This document shows, in pieces, positions 17,212 to 26,825 of a stretch of 64,000 bases of DNA. A program made the translations under genes and the position numbers. Every line of letters starts with the position of its first letter. Position 1 is the first letter of the stretch. Under the pieces are notes generated by a model. The model was not told the origin of the DNA and did no database searches. It saw only the letters and a list, made by a program, of their open reading frames with translations. The stretch lies in contig JAZKJM010000004.1 in assembly GCA_040384265.1 (NCBI GenBank), forward strand, positions 62,001 to 126,000, in the 5' to 3' direction. The stretch comes from Pseudomonadota bacterium (lineage in GTDB: Bacteria > Pseudomonadota > Alphaproteobacteria > Rickettsiales > UBA3002).

Positions 17212-18930
17212 ATGAAATCTGTTCCCCCCTCCGGCCCCGATATCAAGAACCTCATGCTCGCGCTGTTGTTCGCCACCGCCATCATGTTTGGCTGGCAATA
17301 TTTTTACGAGCGCCCGCGTTTGGCCGCCAAACAGGCACAGCTTGCGCAGCAGGAACAGGTGAAAGCAAAAGCCATCGCCGCATCCCCAGCGACACCCACC
17401 CACGGTGAATTGCCGGTTGCCGATAGCAGCGCCAACGCGCCGCGCATCACCATCAACACGCCGTCGCTGCATGGCTCGATCAGCCTCGTCGGCGCGCGGT
17501 TCGATGATCTGACGCTGGCCAATTACCACGAAACCAACGACGACCAATCGCCGGAAGTGAAGCTGCTCGCCCGCGCCGCAACGGCGGATGCGTATTTTGT
17601 CGAGCTGGGCGTGCTGCCGCAAAGCGACGCGGTGAAAGTGCCAGACGCCACCACCCGCTGGCAGACGACCGATACCGAGCTGGGCGTCAACAAGCCGGTG
17701 ACATTGCGCTGGAGCAACGGCGCAGGCCTGCATTTCGAGCGCAAAATCGCGGTGGATGAGCATTTCATGTTCTCGATCACCACCAGCATCCGCAACGATG
17801 GCGGCGCACCGGTGACGCTCTACCCCTATGGCCTCGTCAGCCGCAATTACAGCGACACCTCGAAACATTACCTCATCATGCATGAGGGGCCGCTGGGCGT
17901 GATGAACGAGGTGCTCGAAGACATCACCTACAAAAAACTGCGTGAAGATGGTGCCCAGAAATTTGATGGCGCCAAAGGCTGGGTCGGCATGACCGACAAA
18001 TACTGGCTGACCGCGCTGATCCCTGAAAATGGCGCGGCGTTCGACGCACAATACAAGCATTTCAAACGCGGTGAGCACGAGGCCTACCAGGCCGACCTGC
18101 GCGGCGAGGCGATCGAAGTGCCCGTCGGCAAAACGCAGGATGTCACCGTGCATGTGTTCGCCGGCGCTAAAGTCGTCGAGCGGCTCGATGAATACCGCAT
18201 GAAATATAGCATTCCGCTGTTCGACCGTGCGGTGGATTTCGGCTCGCTCTATTTCCTCACCAAGCCGATTTTCGAGCTGCTGAATTATTTCCATGGCATC
18301 GTCGGTAATTTCGGCGTGGCGATTTTGCTGCTCACCTGCACCATCAAATTGTTGCTCTTCCCGCTGGCCAGCAAATCGATGACCGCGATGAGCCGCACCA
18401 AGCAGCTCATGCCAAAAGTGCAGGAAATCCGCGAGCGCCACAAAGCCGACAAGATGAAAATGAACCAGGAAGTGATGGCGCTCTATAAGCGCGAGAAGGT
18501 CAATCCCGTCTCGGGCTGCTTGCCGATTTTGCTGCAGCTGCCGGTGTTCTATTCGCTCTACCGCGTGTTGTTTGTAACCATCGAAATGCGTCATGCCGAG
18601 TTCTTCGGTTGGATACACGATCTCTCCGCACCGGACCCGACCAACATCTTCACCGCCTTTGGGCTGATTCCGTGGGCGACACCGAGCTTCCTGCACCTGG
18701 GCGTCTGGCCGCTGGTGATGTGTGCGACCATGGTCGTGCAGCAGCGCCTCAACCCCAAACCGGCGGATGAGATTCAGGCCGCGGTGATGAACTACATGCC
18801 GTTCATGTTCCTGTTCCTCTTCTCGGGTTTCCCGGCGGGTCTGGTGATTTACTGGGCATGGAACAACACGCTGACCATCCTCCAGCAGCTGTTCATCAAC
18901 AAGCGCCTGGAGAAAAAAGGCCTGCGCTAA
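17212..18930 (+). CDS. yidC: Membrane protein insertase YidC
   Basis: 572 residues of the Gram-negative long form. There is an N-terminal membrane anchor (MLALLFATAIMFGWQYF), a periplasmic domain of about 300 residues, then the five-helix insertase core from about residue 340. The core has a conserved cytoplasmic coiled loop (SRTKQLMPKVQEIRERHKAD), PVSGCLPILLQLPVFYSLYRVL, and the final FSGFPAGLVIYWAWNNTLTILQQ. It inserts small membrane proteins and helps SecYEG. Confidence 0.97.
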   Translation: MKSVPPSGPDIKNLMLALLFATAIMFGWQYFYERPRLAAKQAQLAQQEQVKAKAIAASPATPTHGELPVADSSANAPRITINTPSLHGSISLVGARFDDLTLANYHETNDDQSPEVKLLARAATADAYFVELGVLPQSDAVKVPDATTRWQTTDTELGVNKPVTLRWSNGAGLHFERKIAVDEHFMFSITTSIRNDGGAPVTLYPYGLVSRNYSDTSKHYLIMHEGPLGVMNEVLEDITYKKLREDGAQKFDGAKGWVGMTDKYWLTALIPENGAAFDAQYKHFKRGEHEAYQADLRGEAIEVPVGKTQDVTVHVFAGAKVVERLDEYRMKYSIPLFDRAVDFGSLYFLTKPIFELLNYFHGIVGNFGVAILLLTCTIKLLLFPLASKSMTAMSRTKQLMPKVQEIRERHKADKMKMNQEVMALYKREKVNPVSGCLPILLQLPVFYSLYRVLFVTIEMRHAEFFGWIHDLSAPDPTNIFTAFGLIPWATPSFLHLGVWPLVMCATMVVQQRLNPKPADEIQAAVMNYMPFMFLFLFSGFPAGLVIYWAWNNTLTILQQLFINKRLEKKGLR

Positions 18931-18945
18931 CCGACGGAAATTACC

Positions 18946-19563
18946 ATGAACGCATCGCTCACCCGCGCCTTGTTTGCTAAGCCCATCCGCTTTGTGGCGG
19001 GGGTGGCGACGCTGGAGCAATTGCCGGAAATGAACCTGCCGGAAGTGGCGTTCATCGGCCGTTCCAATGTCGGTAAGTCGAGCCTGATTAATGCGCTGAT
19101 TGGCCAGAACCACCTGGCGCATGTGTCCTCCACGCCCGGCCGCACGCGGCAGCTCAATTTCTTCAACCTACACGAGATCGTCCATATCGTCGATGTGCCC
19201 GGCTACGGTTATGCCAAAGCGCCCAAAAAGGACGTGAAACAATGGCAGGGTCTGTTGTTTGATTACCTGCGCGGCCGTGGCCAGCTGGCGCGCGCCTTCG
19301 TCCTTATCGACTCGCGCCATGGCGTGAAGGATGCCGATAACGACATGCTGCAACGGCTGGATGATGCGGCCGTGTCCTACCAGTTCATCCTCACCAAGGC
19401 CGATAAGGCCGAGGATATTGAGCGCGTGCAGGAAAGCGTGATGGCGGTGGCGCGCAAGCACCCGGCGGCGCATCCGGGTATTGTCACCACCAGCTCGGCC
19501 GATAAATTCGGCATCGACGCGCTGCAGGACGCCGTGATTGACGCGCTGGCCGGGCGCAGTTAA
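18946..19563 (+). CDS. engB: Ribosome biogenesis GTPase YihA/YsxC (EngB)
   Basis: A TRAFAC GTPase needed for late 50S assembly. G1 is GRSNVGKSSLINAL, G2 lies in SSTPGRTRQLN, G3 is VDVPGYGYAKA, and G4 is LTKADK. The 205-residue length is normal. It lies 15 bp after yidC and 9 bp before argB, an arrangement typical of alphaproteobacteria. Confidence 0.96.
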   Translation: MNASLTRALFAKPIRFVAGVATLEQLPEMNLPEVAFIGRSNVGKSSLINALIGQNHLAHVSSTPGRTRQLNFFNLHEIVHIVDVPGYGYAKAPKKDVKQWQGLLFDYLRGRGQLARAFVLIDSRHGVKDADNDMLQRLDDAAVSYQFILTKADKAEDIERVQESVMAVARKHPAAHPGIVTTSSADKFGIDALQDAVIDALAGRS

Positions 19564-19572
19564 GGAGAATCC

Positions 19573-20478
19573 ATGGAAATTAAATCGCTCAAGACCAAGG
19601 AACTGCTGCTGCGCACTGCCAAAACGGTGTCCGAAGCGCTGCCCTACATCCAGCGTTTTGCCGGTCACACCTTCGTCATCAAATACGGCGGCCACGCGAT
19701 GGGCGACGAGCGCACGGCGGAAACCTTCGCGCGTGATATCGTGATGCTGAAAACCATCGGCATCAACCCGGTGGTGGTGCATGGCGGCGGCCCGCAAATC
19801 GGCGCGATGCTGGAGCGGATGAAAATCCAAAGCTCCTTCGTCGATGGCCTGCGTGTGACCGATGCCGCGACGGTCGAGATCGTCGAGATGGTACTCTCGG
19901 GCACGATCAACAAGCAAATCGTCACCGCCATTAACCAGGCAGGCGGCACGGCAATTGGTATTTCCGGCAAGGATGGCGGCCTGCTGCAGGCGCGTCAGCT
20001 GCGCCGCACCAAGCGCGACCCGGATTCCAACATCGAGCGCGTGCTCGACCTTGGCTTCGTCGGCGAGCCCACCAAAGTGAACCCGGATGTCATCAACCAC
20101 ATCACCGCCTCGGGGATGATTCCGGTCATCGCGCCCATCGGCATGGGCCCGAATGGCGAGACCTATAATATCAATGCGGATACGGCTGCGGGCGCTATTG
20201 CCGCGGCGCTCAAGGCCCATAAGCTGATGATGCTGACCGATGTGGCCGGCATCCTCACCAAGGCGAAGGAGCTCATCAGCTCCATCGACGCGCTCGAGAT
20301 CGACGCGCTGCTGGCGGATGGCACCATCACCGGCGGCATGATTCCCAAGGTCGAAACCTGCGTCAACGCCCTGCGCGCCGGCGTCACCGCCGCCCACATC
20401 CTCGATGGCCGCATTCCGCATGTGTTGTTGATTGAAGTGTTCACCGCCGGTGGCGCAAGCACCATGATCCGCGCTTAG
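19573..20478 (+). CDS. argB: Acetylglutamate kinase
   Basis: ArgB phosphorylates N-acetylglutamate in arginine synthesis; argC for the next step is at 40.7 kb in this window. Motifs include [65 protein letters not shown] and the C-terminal [13 protein letters not shown] with MLTDVAG just before. A strong AGGAG precedes the ATG. Confidence 0.97.
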   Translation: MEIKSLKTKELLLRTAKTVSEALPYIQRFAGHTFVIKYGGHAMGDERTAETFARDIVMLKTIGINPVVVHGGGPQIGAMLERMKIQSSFVDGLRVTDAATVEIVEMVLSGTINKQIVTAINQAGGTAIGISGKDGGLLQARQLRRTKRDPDSNIERVLDLGFVGEPTKVNPDVINHITASGMIPVIAPIGMGPNGETYNINADTAAGAIAAALKAHKLMMLTDVAGILTKAKELISSIDALEIDALLADGTITGGMIPKVETCVNALRAGVTAAHILDGRIPHVLLIEVFTAGGASTMIRA

Positions 20479-20510
20479 TTTAGGCCCGCTTTTCCGTTTT
20501 ATCTCCGCAT

Positions 20511-20583
20511 GTCACCCCGGCTTTATGCCGGGGTCCATCTATGCCCGTGACCAAGATGGACCCCGTCGTCCGACGGGGTGACA
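20511..20583. repeat. Intergenic palindromic repeat, family B copy 2
   Basis: Begins GTCACCCCGGCTTTATGCCG and ends in ACGGGGTGACA. The inner arms GGTCCATCT and AGATGGACC also pair, so the 73-bp element can fold end to end. It resembles the element at 2060-2130 in its GTCA(C/T)(C)CCGG outer ends. It fills the gap between the convergent argB and rppH genes. Confidence 0.65.
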
Positions 20584-20598
20584 CCGAGTGATTGGCGC

Positions 20599-21078
20599 CT
20601 ATGCCACCGGCACGGCGAGGTGCCTGAACGCCGCCACCAGCGCTACATATAGCTCGCGTTTGAAGGGCACGATGAGGTCCGGCAGGGTGTCGATGGGTGC
20701 CCAGCGATATTCCGAGAATTCGGCATGATCGGTGCCGATATCGATCACCGCCTCCGCATCCAAACGCAGCGCGAACCAACGCTGTTTCTGGCCGCGATAC
20801 TGCCCCTTCCAGAGGATGGGCACCAGCGCATCGGGCAAATCATAGGCGAACCATTCGGGCGCTTCGTGAAGGATGGTTGCGGCATCCGTACCGATTTCCT
20901 CGCGCAGCTCGCGCAGCGCAGCGTCGCGCGGGTGCTCGCCATCATCAATGCCGCCTTGCGGCATCTGCCAGGCCTCGCTGGTCATGTCGATGCGCTTGGC
21001 GACGAACACCTCGCCGCGCGCGTTAAACACCATCATGCCAACGCCGAGGCGATAGGGCAAATGCGCAAAGCCACCCAT
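20599..21078 (-). CDS. rppH: RNA pyrophosphohydrolase (Nudix)
   Basis: RppH removes pyrophosphate from mRNA 5' ends and triggers decay. The 159-residue protein starts LPYRLGVGMMVFNARGEVFVAKR, then has QMPQGGIDDGEHPRDAALRELREEIGT, a complete Nudix box (Gx5Ex7REUxEExGU). WKGQYRGQKQRWFALR and the EFSEYRWAPIDTLPDLIVPFKRELY tail match the family. It overlaps the start of its stop codon with the upstream polysaccharide deacetylase-like gene. Confidence 0.94.
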   Translation of the reverse strand: MGGFAHLPYRLGVGMMVFNARGEVFVAKRIDMTSEAWQMPQGGIDDGEHPRDAALRELREEIGTDAATILHEAPEWFAYDLPDALVPILWKGQYRGQKQRWFALRLDAEAVIDIGTDHAEFSEYRWAPIDTLPDLIVPFKRELYVALVAAFRHLAVPVA

Positions 21079-22502
21079 CAGTGATGCCCGGATTTCTTGG
21101 CCTCAGCCTTCTTCGGTTCCGGCTTCTTTTGCTCGGCATGTGAAGATTCGGCTTTCGGTTTAGCCGCGCCATGGCCGCCGGATTTCTCCTCCTCGACCAC
21201 CACCGGTGCAATGCGCGGCTGATAGATCGCCGAAAGCGGCGCCAGCATGATCGGCTCGGGCAGGGTGGTTTCCTTCAGCCAGTCGCGCAAGGCCTGCACG
21301 GTTTGTGGGCGTGCGCTGAGCACGACGACATATTCGCCCTGCTTCTGCGCAGCATCCAGCAGACCCGCGAGCTTGCTCTTGATTTGCGATTCATCCGGCG
21401 TGGCGTCCAGCACCATATCCGCGCGGTGGAGGATGGGGGCGATGGCGGCATCGCTGGTCATTTGCGCAATGGTGCGGGTGGGGTGGGTGGAGACCACCAG
21501 CAGCCCGCGCGACGCCAGCTCGCCAAGGATGGCGGTGGCGGTAGTTTTGTCGGCGGTGGCCGCATCGCCCGGTGGCAGGATCATGCCGACACTACCGGCA
21601 ACAGCATCCATCACCGCATGCATGCGGTGCAGCAATTCCTCCGTCGGCATGCGGGTGATCAGGCCCATCGGGCCCGGATCATCCGCCGGGAAGCGGTCGG
21701 TCATCACGGGCAGCATGGCCCACAGCTCGTGGCCGGTGCGGCGGAAGGATTCGGCATAGGTGGCAATGTTGCGCGCGTAGGGCGAATAGGCGATGGTCAC
21801 TTCCTTGGGCATATCGAACAGCAGGCCGATGGATTGGGCATCGATACCGACATCCATGACCACGAATGACAGCAGGATTTGCTCGGGTTTGCGTTTGAAC
21901 GGCTGGGCGTAGATGGCGGCTGGGGTGGCGTCCTTCAGGCCACGTTTGGGCAGGCGCAGCCCATCGACTTTTTCGGTGATTTCCGGTGCCGGGGCGCTCA
22001 CCAGGCTCTCGCGCGAAGTGGCGGGGGGCGTGATGGCCGCGGCCAGTGGCTCGGTGCGCAAGGTGGGCGTGTCGGCGGGCAAGGCAGGGTCTGGTTCAGC
22101 AGCGGGCTCCGCGGTGGCCGTTTCAGCCGGATGTTCAGGCTCTGGCGGTGTGGCTTCGGCTGGGTGTTCCAGCGTGGGCGCTGCGGTAGTTTCCGCAGGT
22201 TCGGCGTGCGCGTCGGAGGCGTGTTCATCCGTCGCCGGGGTGTCGACATCGAAGTGCTTGTCAGCCTCTTTTTGTGTGCCGAGCGCAACCAAGCCCGTCA
22301 CCGGGTCGATCACGGCGCGGCGGCGCTCCTCGTTGGCATAATGGGTTTGGGCGCCAGGCAGGTGGAACAGATCCACCATCGTGGTCAGCATGCCCAGCAG
22401 GAGAAGGAAGGAAACCCCCGACCACAGATGCAGTTGGCCCGAGCGCGACAAGCGGAAGCCCTTTTTAAGGCGGGGTGTTTTCGCTTTCCGCCCGTCCGCC
22501 AT
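21078..22502 (-). CDS. Divergent polysaccharide deacetylase family protein (YibQ-like)
   Basis: About 474 residues. A basic N-terminus and one membrane segment (LHLWSGVSFLLLLGMLTTMV) are followed by an Ala/Glu/Pro-rich linker of about 140 residues. The C-terminal domain has the YibQ-type features: LSFVVMDVGIDAQSIGLLFDMPKEVTIAYSPYA, ELWAMLPVMTDRFPADDPGPMGL, and a late barrel strand MVLDATPDESQI. The substrate is unknown. The neighbouring ctpA and envC genes form the same conserved cell-wall block in many proteobacteria. A Lys/Glu-rich tail closes the protein. The ATG at 22502 avoids overlap with ctpA; 22532 is also possible. Confidence 0.85.
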   Translation of the reverse strand: MADGRKAKTPRLKKGFRLSRSGQLHLWSGVSFLLLLGMLTTMVDLFHLPGAQTHYANEERRRAVIDPVTGLVALGTQKEADKHFDVDTPATDEHASDAHAEPAETTAAPTLEHPAEATPPEPEHPAETATAEPAAEPDPALPADTPTLRTEPLAAAITPPATSRESLVSAPAPEITEKVDGLRLPKRGLKDATPAAIYAQPFKRKPEQILLSFVVMDVGIDAQSIGLLFDMPKEVTIAYSPYARNIATYAESFRRTGHELWAMLPVMTDRFPADDPGPMGLITRMPTEELLHRMHAVMDAVAGSVGMILPPGDAATADKTTATAILGELASRGLLVVSTHPTRTIAQMTSDAAIAPILHRADMVLDATPDESQIKSKLAGLLDAAQKQGEYVVVLSARPQTVQALRDWLKETTLPEPIMLAPLSAIYQPRIAPVVVEEEKSGGHGAAKPKAESSHAEQKKPEPKKAEAKKSGHH

Positions 22503-22509
22503 CACCGCC

Positions 22510-23928
22510 TCACTTTTTGGTGGGGGCGACAAGGGTTGGTGCCGGCGCGGCTTCCGCCGCTACTGGCGCCGCCGTATCGGTCTGCGAGCGCTGATAGATC
22601 GACACCGCATGGATCAGGTCGAGCGCGCGGCTCAACTGGTAATCCTGTGCAGGAGGGGCATCTTTTTTGCCCGTTTTGTCGTCTTTCTTGTCGGACTTTT
22701 TATCGTCCTTTTTGTCCTTCTTCGCATCCGCCGGGGTGATGTTGGTGGTCACATCGCTCCCGCCCTGATCGTTGATGAGATGGCCCGGCAGGCTCTCTTC
22801 CGAGAAGCTCATGCTGGCTTTAAGCGGCTCGACCTTGGCTTGCTCCACCACGATATCCGGGGCGATGCCTTTGGCCTGAATCGACACGCCCGACGGGGTG
22901 TAATAACGCGCCGTGGTCAGGCGGATCGCGCCATGGCCCTCGATCGGGATCACCGTCTGCACGGAGCCCTTGCCGAAGGATTTAATCCCCAGCGCCACCG
23001 CGCGTTTGTGATCCTTCAGCGCACCGGCGACAATTTCCGACGCCGAGGCCGAACCCTCGTTAATCAGCACCACCATCGGCAGCCCGTTGGCAATATCGCC
23101 GGGCTTGGCGCTGAAGCGGCGCGAATCCTCGGGTTTGCGTGAGCGGGTCGAGACAATCTCGCCATGGTCAAGGAACGCATCCGACACTTCAATCGCCTGG
23201 TCGAGCAGCCCGCCGGGATTGTTGCGCAGATCCAGCACGACGCCTTTCAGCTTCGGCCCGATGTTCTTTTTCTCTTTCTCGTAGGCCGCTTTCATCGTGT
23301 CGGCGGTGTTCTCCGAGAAGGAGGTGATGCGCAGGTAAATCACATCGTCCTCGCTACGGCTGCGAATGGACTGGATTTTAATCAGGTCGCGCTTGAGGGT
23401 GATGGGCAGCGGCTCTTTCAGCCCCTCACGCAAAATAGTGATTTTGACATTGGTGTTGATCGGCCCGCGCATCTTATCGACTGCGTCCTGCAGCGTCATG
23501 CCCATCACGGCGACGCCATCGATTTCGGAAATGAAGTCGCCCGGTTTTACGCCCGCTTTGGCGGCCGGTGTTTCATCGATCGGCGAGACCACTTTGACGA
23601 GGCCGTTTTCCATCGTCACTTCAATCCCAAGGCCGCCGAACTCGCCTTTGGTCTGGATTTTCATGTCGCCGAACTGTTTGTCGTTCATGTAGTTGGAGTG
23701 TGGGTCAAGCGAGGTCAGCATGCCGTTGAGGGCGGATTCGATCAGCTTGTCGTCGCTCACCGGCTCGACATAATCGCTGCGCACGCGGTCGAACACTTCC
23801 CCAAACAGGTTCAGCAAATCATAGGTCGAGCTTTCGCTGGATTTGGCAGGCGTTGGTGCTGGCGTGGCGGCGTAAGCGAGGTTGGTGCTGAGCAGCAGGG
23901 CAAGCGCAAGGCGGGAAACGTGACGCAT
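22510..23928 (-). CDS. ctpA: S41-family C-terminal processing protease
   Basis: A periplasmic Ser/Lys protease that cleaves exported proteins. A signal peptide (residues 1-20, ending AYA) is followed by a helical N-domain, a PDZ domain (about 90-180, GGLGIEVTMENGLVKVVSPIDETPAAKAGVKPGD), and the S41 core. The core has RNNPGGLLDQAIEVSDAFL, NEGSASASEIVAGALKDH with the catalytic Ser, and SFGKGSVQTVIP with the catalytic Lys. A Lys/Asp-rich low-complexity stretch (KKDKKDDKKSDKKDDK) near residues 405-425 precedes a final helix. It is the gene after envC. Confidence 0.93.
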   Translation of the reverse strand: MRHVSRLALALLLSTNLAYAATPAPTPAKSSESSTYDLLNLFGEVFDRVRSDYVEPVSDDKLIESALNGMLTSLDPHSNYMNDKQFGDMKIQTKGEFGGLGIEVTMENGLVKVVSPIDETPAAKAGVKPGDFISEIDGVAVMGMTLQDAVDKMRGPINTNVKITILREGLKEPLPITLKRDLIKIQSIRSRSEDDVIYLRITSFSENTADTMKAAYEKEKKNIGPKLKGVVLDLRNNPGGLLDQAIEVSDAFLDHGEIVSTRSRKPEDSRRFSAKPGDIANGLPMVVLINEGSASASEIVAGALKDHKRAVALGIKSFGKGSVQTVIPIEGHGAIRLTTARYYTPSGVSIQAKGIAPDIVVEQAKVEPLKASMSFSEESLPGHLINDQGGSDVTTNITPADAKKDKKDDKKSDKKDDKTGKKDAPPAQDYQLSRALDLIHAVSIYQRSQTDTAAPVAAEAAPAPTLVAPTKK

Positions 23929-23964
23929 GAAAAAATCCGTGATCGGGTTGAAGTCACAACGGCG

Positions 23965-25128
23965 CTAGCGCGCCAACGTACCACCGACATTAGCGAACCA
24001 TTCGCTTGGGTCAATAGGCTTGGCGTCGGCGTCGCGTAATTCCACATAGGCCTCGCCGTTGCCTTGCGCGGGCATGGTGCCGATGGGCTCGCCGCGGGTG
24101 GCGGTTTGGTTGAGGCCGGTGTCGAGTTTACCCAATCCGGCGATCAGCGAGATGTAGCCGTTTTTGTGCTTTATCAGCACCATGTTGCCATAATCGCGGA
24201 ACGGGCCGGTGAAGACCACCTCGCCGTCATAGGGCGCGACGACGGTGGCGCTGGGCCGGGCTTTGAACACCATGCCATGATAGGTGCTGTTGGCGTTGAG
24301 CCGCTCGCCGAAGCGGTGCAGCACATCGCCGGCGACAGGGGCGCGGGCGCTGCCTTTCTTGCCATCGAAATTGCGGATGCTGGCGGTTTTAACCGGCGGC
24401 GCGGCGGGCTTGGGCGTGGCTTTTTCGTTGGCGGCCAGTTTGCCAATCAGCTCCTGCAGCGATTGCGATTCGCGCGAGAGTTCGGCCACTTTTTCGGCGG
24501 CGCTGGCATGGTCGGCATTCAGCCGTGCTTGCAGTTTCTGGCGCGTGGCCAGCTCGCGGGCGAGCGCTTCCTGCTCGGTTTTCAGGGTCACTTTTTCGGC
24601 GCGGGTGCTGGCGTCACGCGTGCTGGCGGTGCTTTGCAGTTTTTTCAGCAGCGCCATATCCGTGCGCAAATGGGCCGCTTTGGCGGCGACCGCGCTGTTG
24701 GTTTTCTCCAGCAAGCTGGCGGTGCGCATTACGTCCTGGGTGTTTTCGGCAGAGGAAAACACTGCCGTTGGCGGCAGCTCGCGCATGCGCAGCAGGCTGA
24801 CGACGGTGGCCGCATAGTCTGCCTTGCGGGCGTTGAATTCCTTTTGCTTGGCGGCAAGTTCGGCATTCACCTTGTCGAGCTGCGTTTCCTGCGAGCTGAC
24901 GCGGCGCTCGCTGATTTGCAGCCGCTCGGCAAGCCCGGTCGCCCGCGCGCGCAGCTGCGCCATATCGCGGTTGGCGTCCTCGATTTGTTTTTTGAGATTG
25001 GCCTCGGTTTCCTTGGTTTTGGCGAGGGTCTGCAAGGTGCTGTCGAGCTGGGCTTGCGGTGCCTGCGCCTGCGCGCTGCCCACCAGCAGCACCATGCAGG
25101 CGAGCAGGTTACGCGCGCGCATGGGCAA
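23965..25128 (-). CDS. envC: EnvC-like murein hydrolase activator (degenerate LytM/M23 domain)
   Basis: A signal peptide (ending AQAQA) precedes a coiled coil of about 215 residues rich in Lys, Glu, Ala and Leu, then a C-terminal LytM-type domain from about residue 275 (YHGMVFKARPSATVVAPYDGEVVFTG). The domain lacks the complete M23 zinc set: the H-x-x-x-D position reads H-G-M-V-F and the final H-x-H reads AYVELR. This is the EnvC pattern, in which the domain activates amidases rather than cutting peptidoglycan. Gene order gpmI-envC-ctpA supports it. The gene overlaps the gpmI end by about 20 bp; an ATG at 25122 is an alternative start. Confidence 0.88.
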   Translation of the reverse strand: MPMRARNLLACMVLLVGSAQAQAPQAQLDSTLQTLAKTKETEANLKKQIEDANRDMAQLRARATGLAERLQISERRVSSQETQLDKVNAELAAKQKEFNARKADYAATVVSLLRMRELPPTAVFSSAENTQDVMRTASLLEKTNSAVAAKAAHLRTDMALLKKLQSTASTRDASTRAEKVTLKTEQEALARELATRQKLQARLNADHASAAEKVAELSRESQSLQELIGKLAANEKATPKPAAPPVKTASIRNFDGKKGSARAPVAGDVLHRFGERLNANSTYHGMVFKARPSATVVAPYDGEVVFTGPFRDYGNMVLIKHKNGYISLIAGLGKLDTGLNQTATRGEPIGTMPAQGNGEAYVELRDADAKPIDPSEWFANVGGTLAR

Positions 25129-26656
25129 GCAAATCGCGGCCGGTCATTTCGGCCGGTTGGGCAAGGCCGAGAATGCCGCACAGCGTGGGCGCGATGTCGG
25201 CAAGCACGCCGTGCCCCAAATCTTTCGGCGCGTTTTTGAACGCTTCACCGACAAGGATGCACGGCACAAGATTGAGCGTGTGTGCGGTGTGCGGCTGGCC
25301 CGCGTCGTCGTCATGCAGGCATTCGGCGTTACCGTGATCGGCGGTGATGAGCATGGCGCCACCGGCGGTTTCGATTGCCGCCGCCAAACGGCCCAGCGCC
25401 TGATCGACTGCTTCGACCGCCTTCATTGCCGCCGCAATATCGCCCGAATGACCGACCATATCGGTGTTGGCGTAATTGACGACGATGACATCGAACGCGT
25501 TACTTGCAATGGCTTCCACCAGTTTATCCGTCACTTCGCTAGCCGACATTTCCGGCTGCAAATCATAGGTCGCGACTTTGGGCGAGGGCACGAGGATGCG
25601 CGATTCACCGGCGAATGGTTCCTCGCGACCACCGTTGAAAAAGAACGTCACATGCGCGTATTTCTCGGTCTCGGCGATGCGCAATTGGGTGAGCCCGGCG
25701 CGCGAAACAATCTCGCCGAAATTATTGGCCAGCGTTTGCGGTGCAAACATCGCGGGAATAAACGCGTTCAACGCCTCGCTATATTCGACCATGCCGAGCG
25801 TCGCCGCCAGCCGCAGCGCACGCGGGCGGGCAAAGCCGGTGAAGGTTGGGTCGAGCAGCGCATGCAGCAATTGGCGGGCGCGGTCGGCACGGAAATTGGC
25901 CATCAGCACGCCGTCACCATCCGCAATGCCACCATAGCTTTTAATCACGGTCGGCAGTGCGAATTCATCGGTGAGGTTGGCCGCATAGGCGAGGTTTACC
26001 GCATCCGTCGCCGTTGGCGTTGCTTCGCCGTTGCCGGTGGCAATCGCATCATACGCCTTGCCCACGCGCTCCCAGCGGTTGTCGCGGTCCATTGCGTAAT
26101 AGCGGCCGCTGACGGTAGCAAAACGGATGTTGCTGTGCTGCGCGGTTGCGGCTTCGAACTGCGCGACATAACCCAGCGCGCTTTTGGGCGAGGTGTCGCG
26201 CCCATCGAGAAACGCATGCACCGCGACTGGCACGCCCTGCGCGGCGATAATGTTCGCCAGCGCGGCGAGATGGGCCTGATGCGCATGCACCCCGCCATCC
26301 GAAAGCAGGCCCAGCAAGTGACAGGTGCCGCCCGATTGTTGCAGTGCAGCAATGTAGCGCGCCAGCGCAGCATTTTTTGCCAGCGTGCCATCCGCAATTG
26401 CGCTGTCGATGCGTGGCAAGTCCTGCATCACCACCCGGCCCGCGCCGATATTCATATGGCCCACTTCGGAATTGCCCATCTGCCCGGCGGGCAGGCCCAC
26501 ATCCATCTCCGATGCGCTCAGGCGGCCGAACGGATAGGTCGCGCGCAGGCGGTCGAAATGCGGCGTGTGCGCCTGAGCGATGGCGTTATGCTCGCGCACA
26601 TCGCTCTCGCCCCAGCCGTCGAGAATGCAAAGCATGAGTGGTTTGGGTGTGGTCAT
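25109..26656 (-). CDS. gpmI: 2,3-bisphosphoglycerate-independent phosphoglycerate mutase
   Basis: GpmI interconverts 3- and 2-phosphoglycerate in glycolysis and gluconeogenesis using two Mn ions. Alkaline-phosphatase-superfamily motifs are clear: LCILDGWGES, GNSEVGHMNIGAGR with the phosphorylated Ser, DGRDTSPKSALGY, SGRYYAMDRDNRWERV, NYANTDMVGHSGD, and ITADHGNAE. About 515 residues, the usual length. Its start uses the ATG at 26656; one two codons earlier is also possible. Confidence 0.96.
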   Translation of the reverse strand: MTTPKPLMLCILDGWGESDVREHNAIAQAHTPHFDRLRATYPFGRLSASEMDVGLPAGQMGNSEVGHMNIGAGRVVMQDLPRIDSAIADGTLAKNAALARYIAALQQSGGTCHLLGLLSDGGVHAHQAHLAALANIIAAQGVPVAVHAFLDGRDTSPKSALGYVAQFEAATAQHSNIRFATVSGRYYAMDRDNRWERVGKAYDAIATGNGEATPTATDAVNLAYAANLTDEFALPTVIKSYGGIADGDGVLMANFRADRARQLLHALLDPTFTGFARPRALRLAATLGMVEYSEALNAFIPAMFAPQTLANNFGEIVSRAGLTQLRIAETEKYAHVTFFFNGGREEPFAGESRILVPSPKVATYDLQPEMSASEVTDKLVEAIASNAFDVIVVNYANTDMVGHSGDIAAAMKAVEAVDQALGRLAAAIETAGGAMLITADHGNAECLHDDDAGQPHTAHTLNLVPCILVGEAFKNAPKDLGHGVLADIAPTLCGILGLAQPAEMTGRDLLAHARA

Positions 26657-26726
26657 GCCCATGTTTTAGCAGTGGCCGCGCCACATGCAACAGGAAGCTG
26701 GCGGAATCATTCTTCCTATCCACGCT

Positions 26727-26819
26727 GTCATTGCGAGCGAAGCGCGGCAATCCAGTGCGCCGCGTCTGCGGCGCGAGTATTCCTTTTTGCTGGATTGCTT
26801 CGCTACGCTCGCAATGACG
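26727..26819. repeat. Palindromic repeat, family A copy 1
   Basis: Left end GTCATTGCGAGCGAAGCG with GGCAATCCAG, right end CTGGATTGCTTCGCTACGCTCGCAATGAC, giving an almost complete fold-back over 93 bp with a GCGTCTGCGGCGC centre. A second copy lies at 38476-38583. It sits between rlmH and gpmI. Elements beginning this way recur in Rickettsiales and other alphaproteobacterial genomes. Confidence 0.8.
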
Positions 26820-26825
26820 GTGCCG

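Noticed and set aside
17137-19122. A 661-codon open frame antisense to yidC
   Set aside because: It is a shadow of yidC and engB, with no domain and no ribosome binding site.
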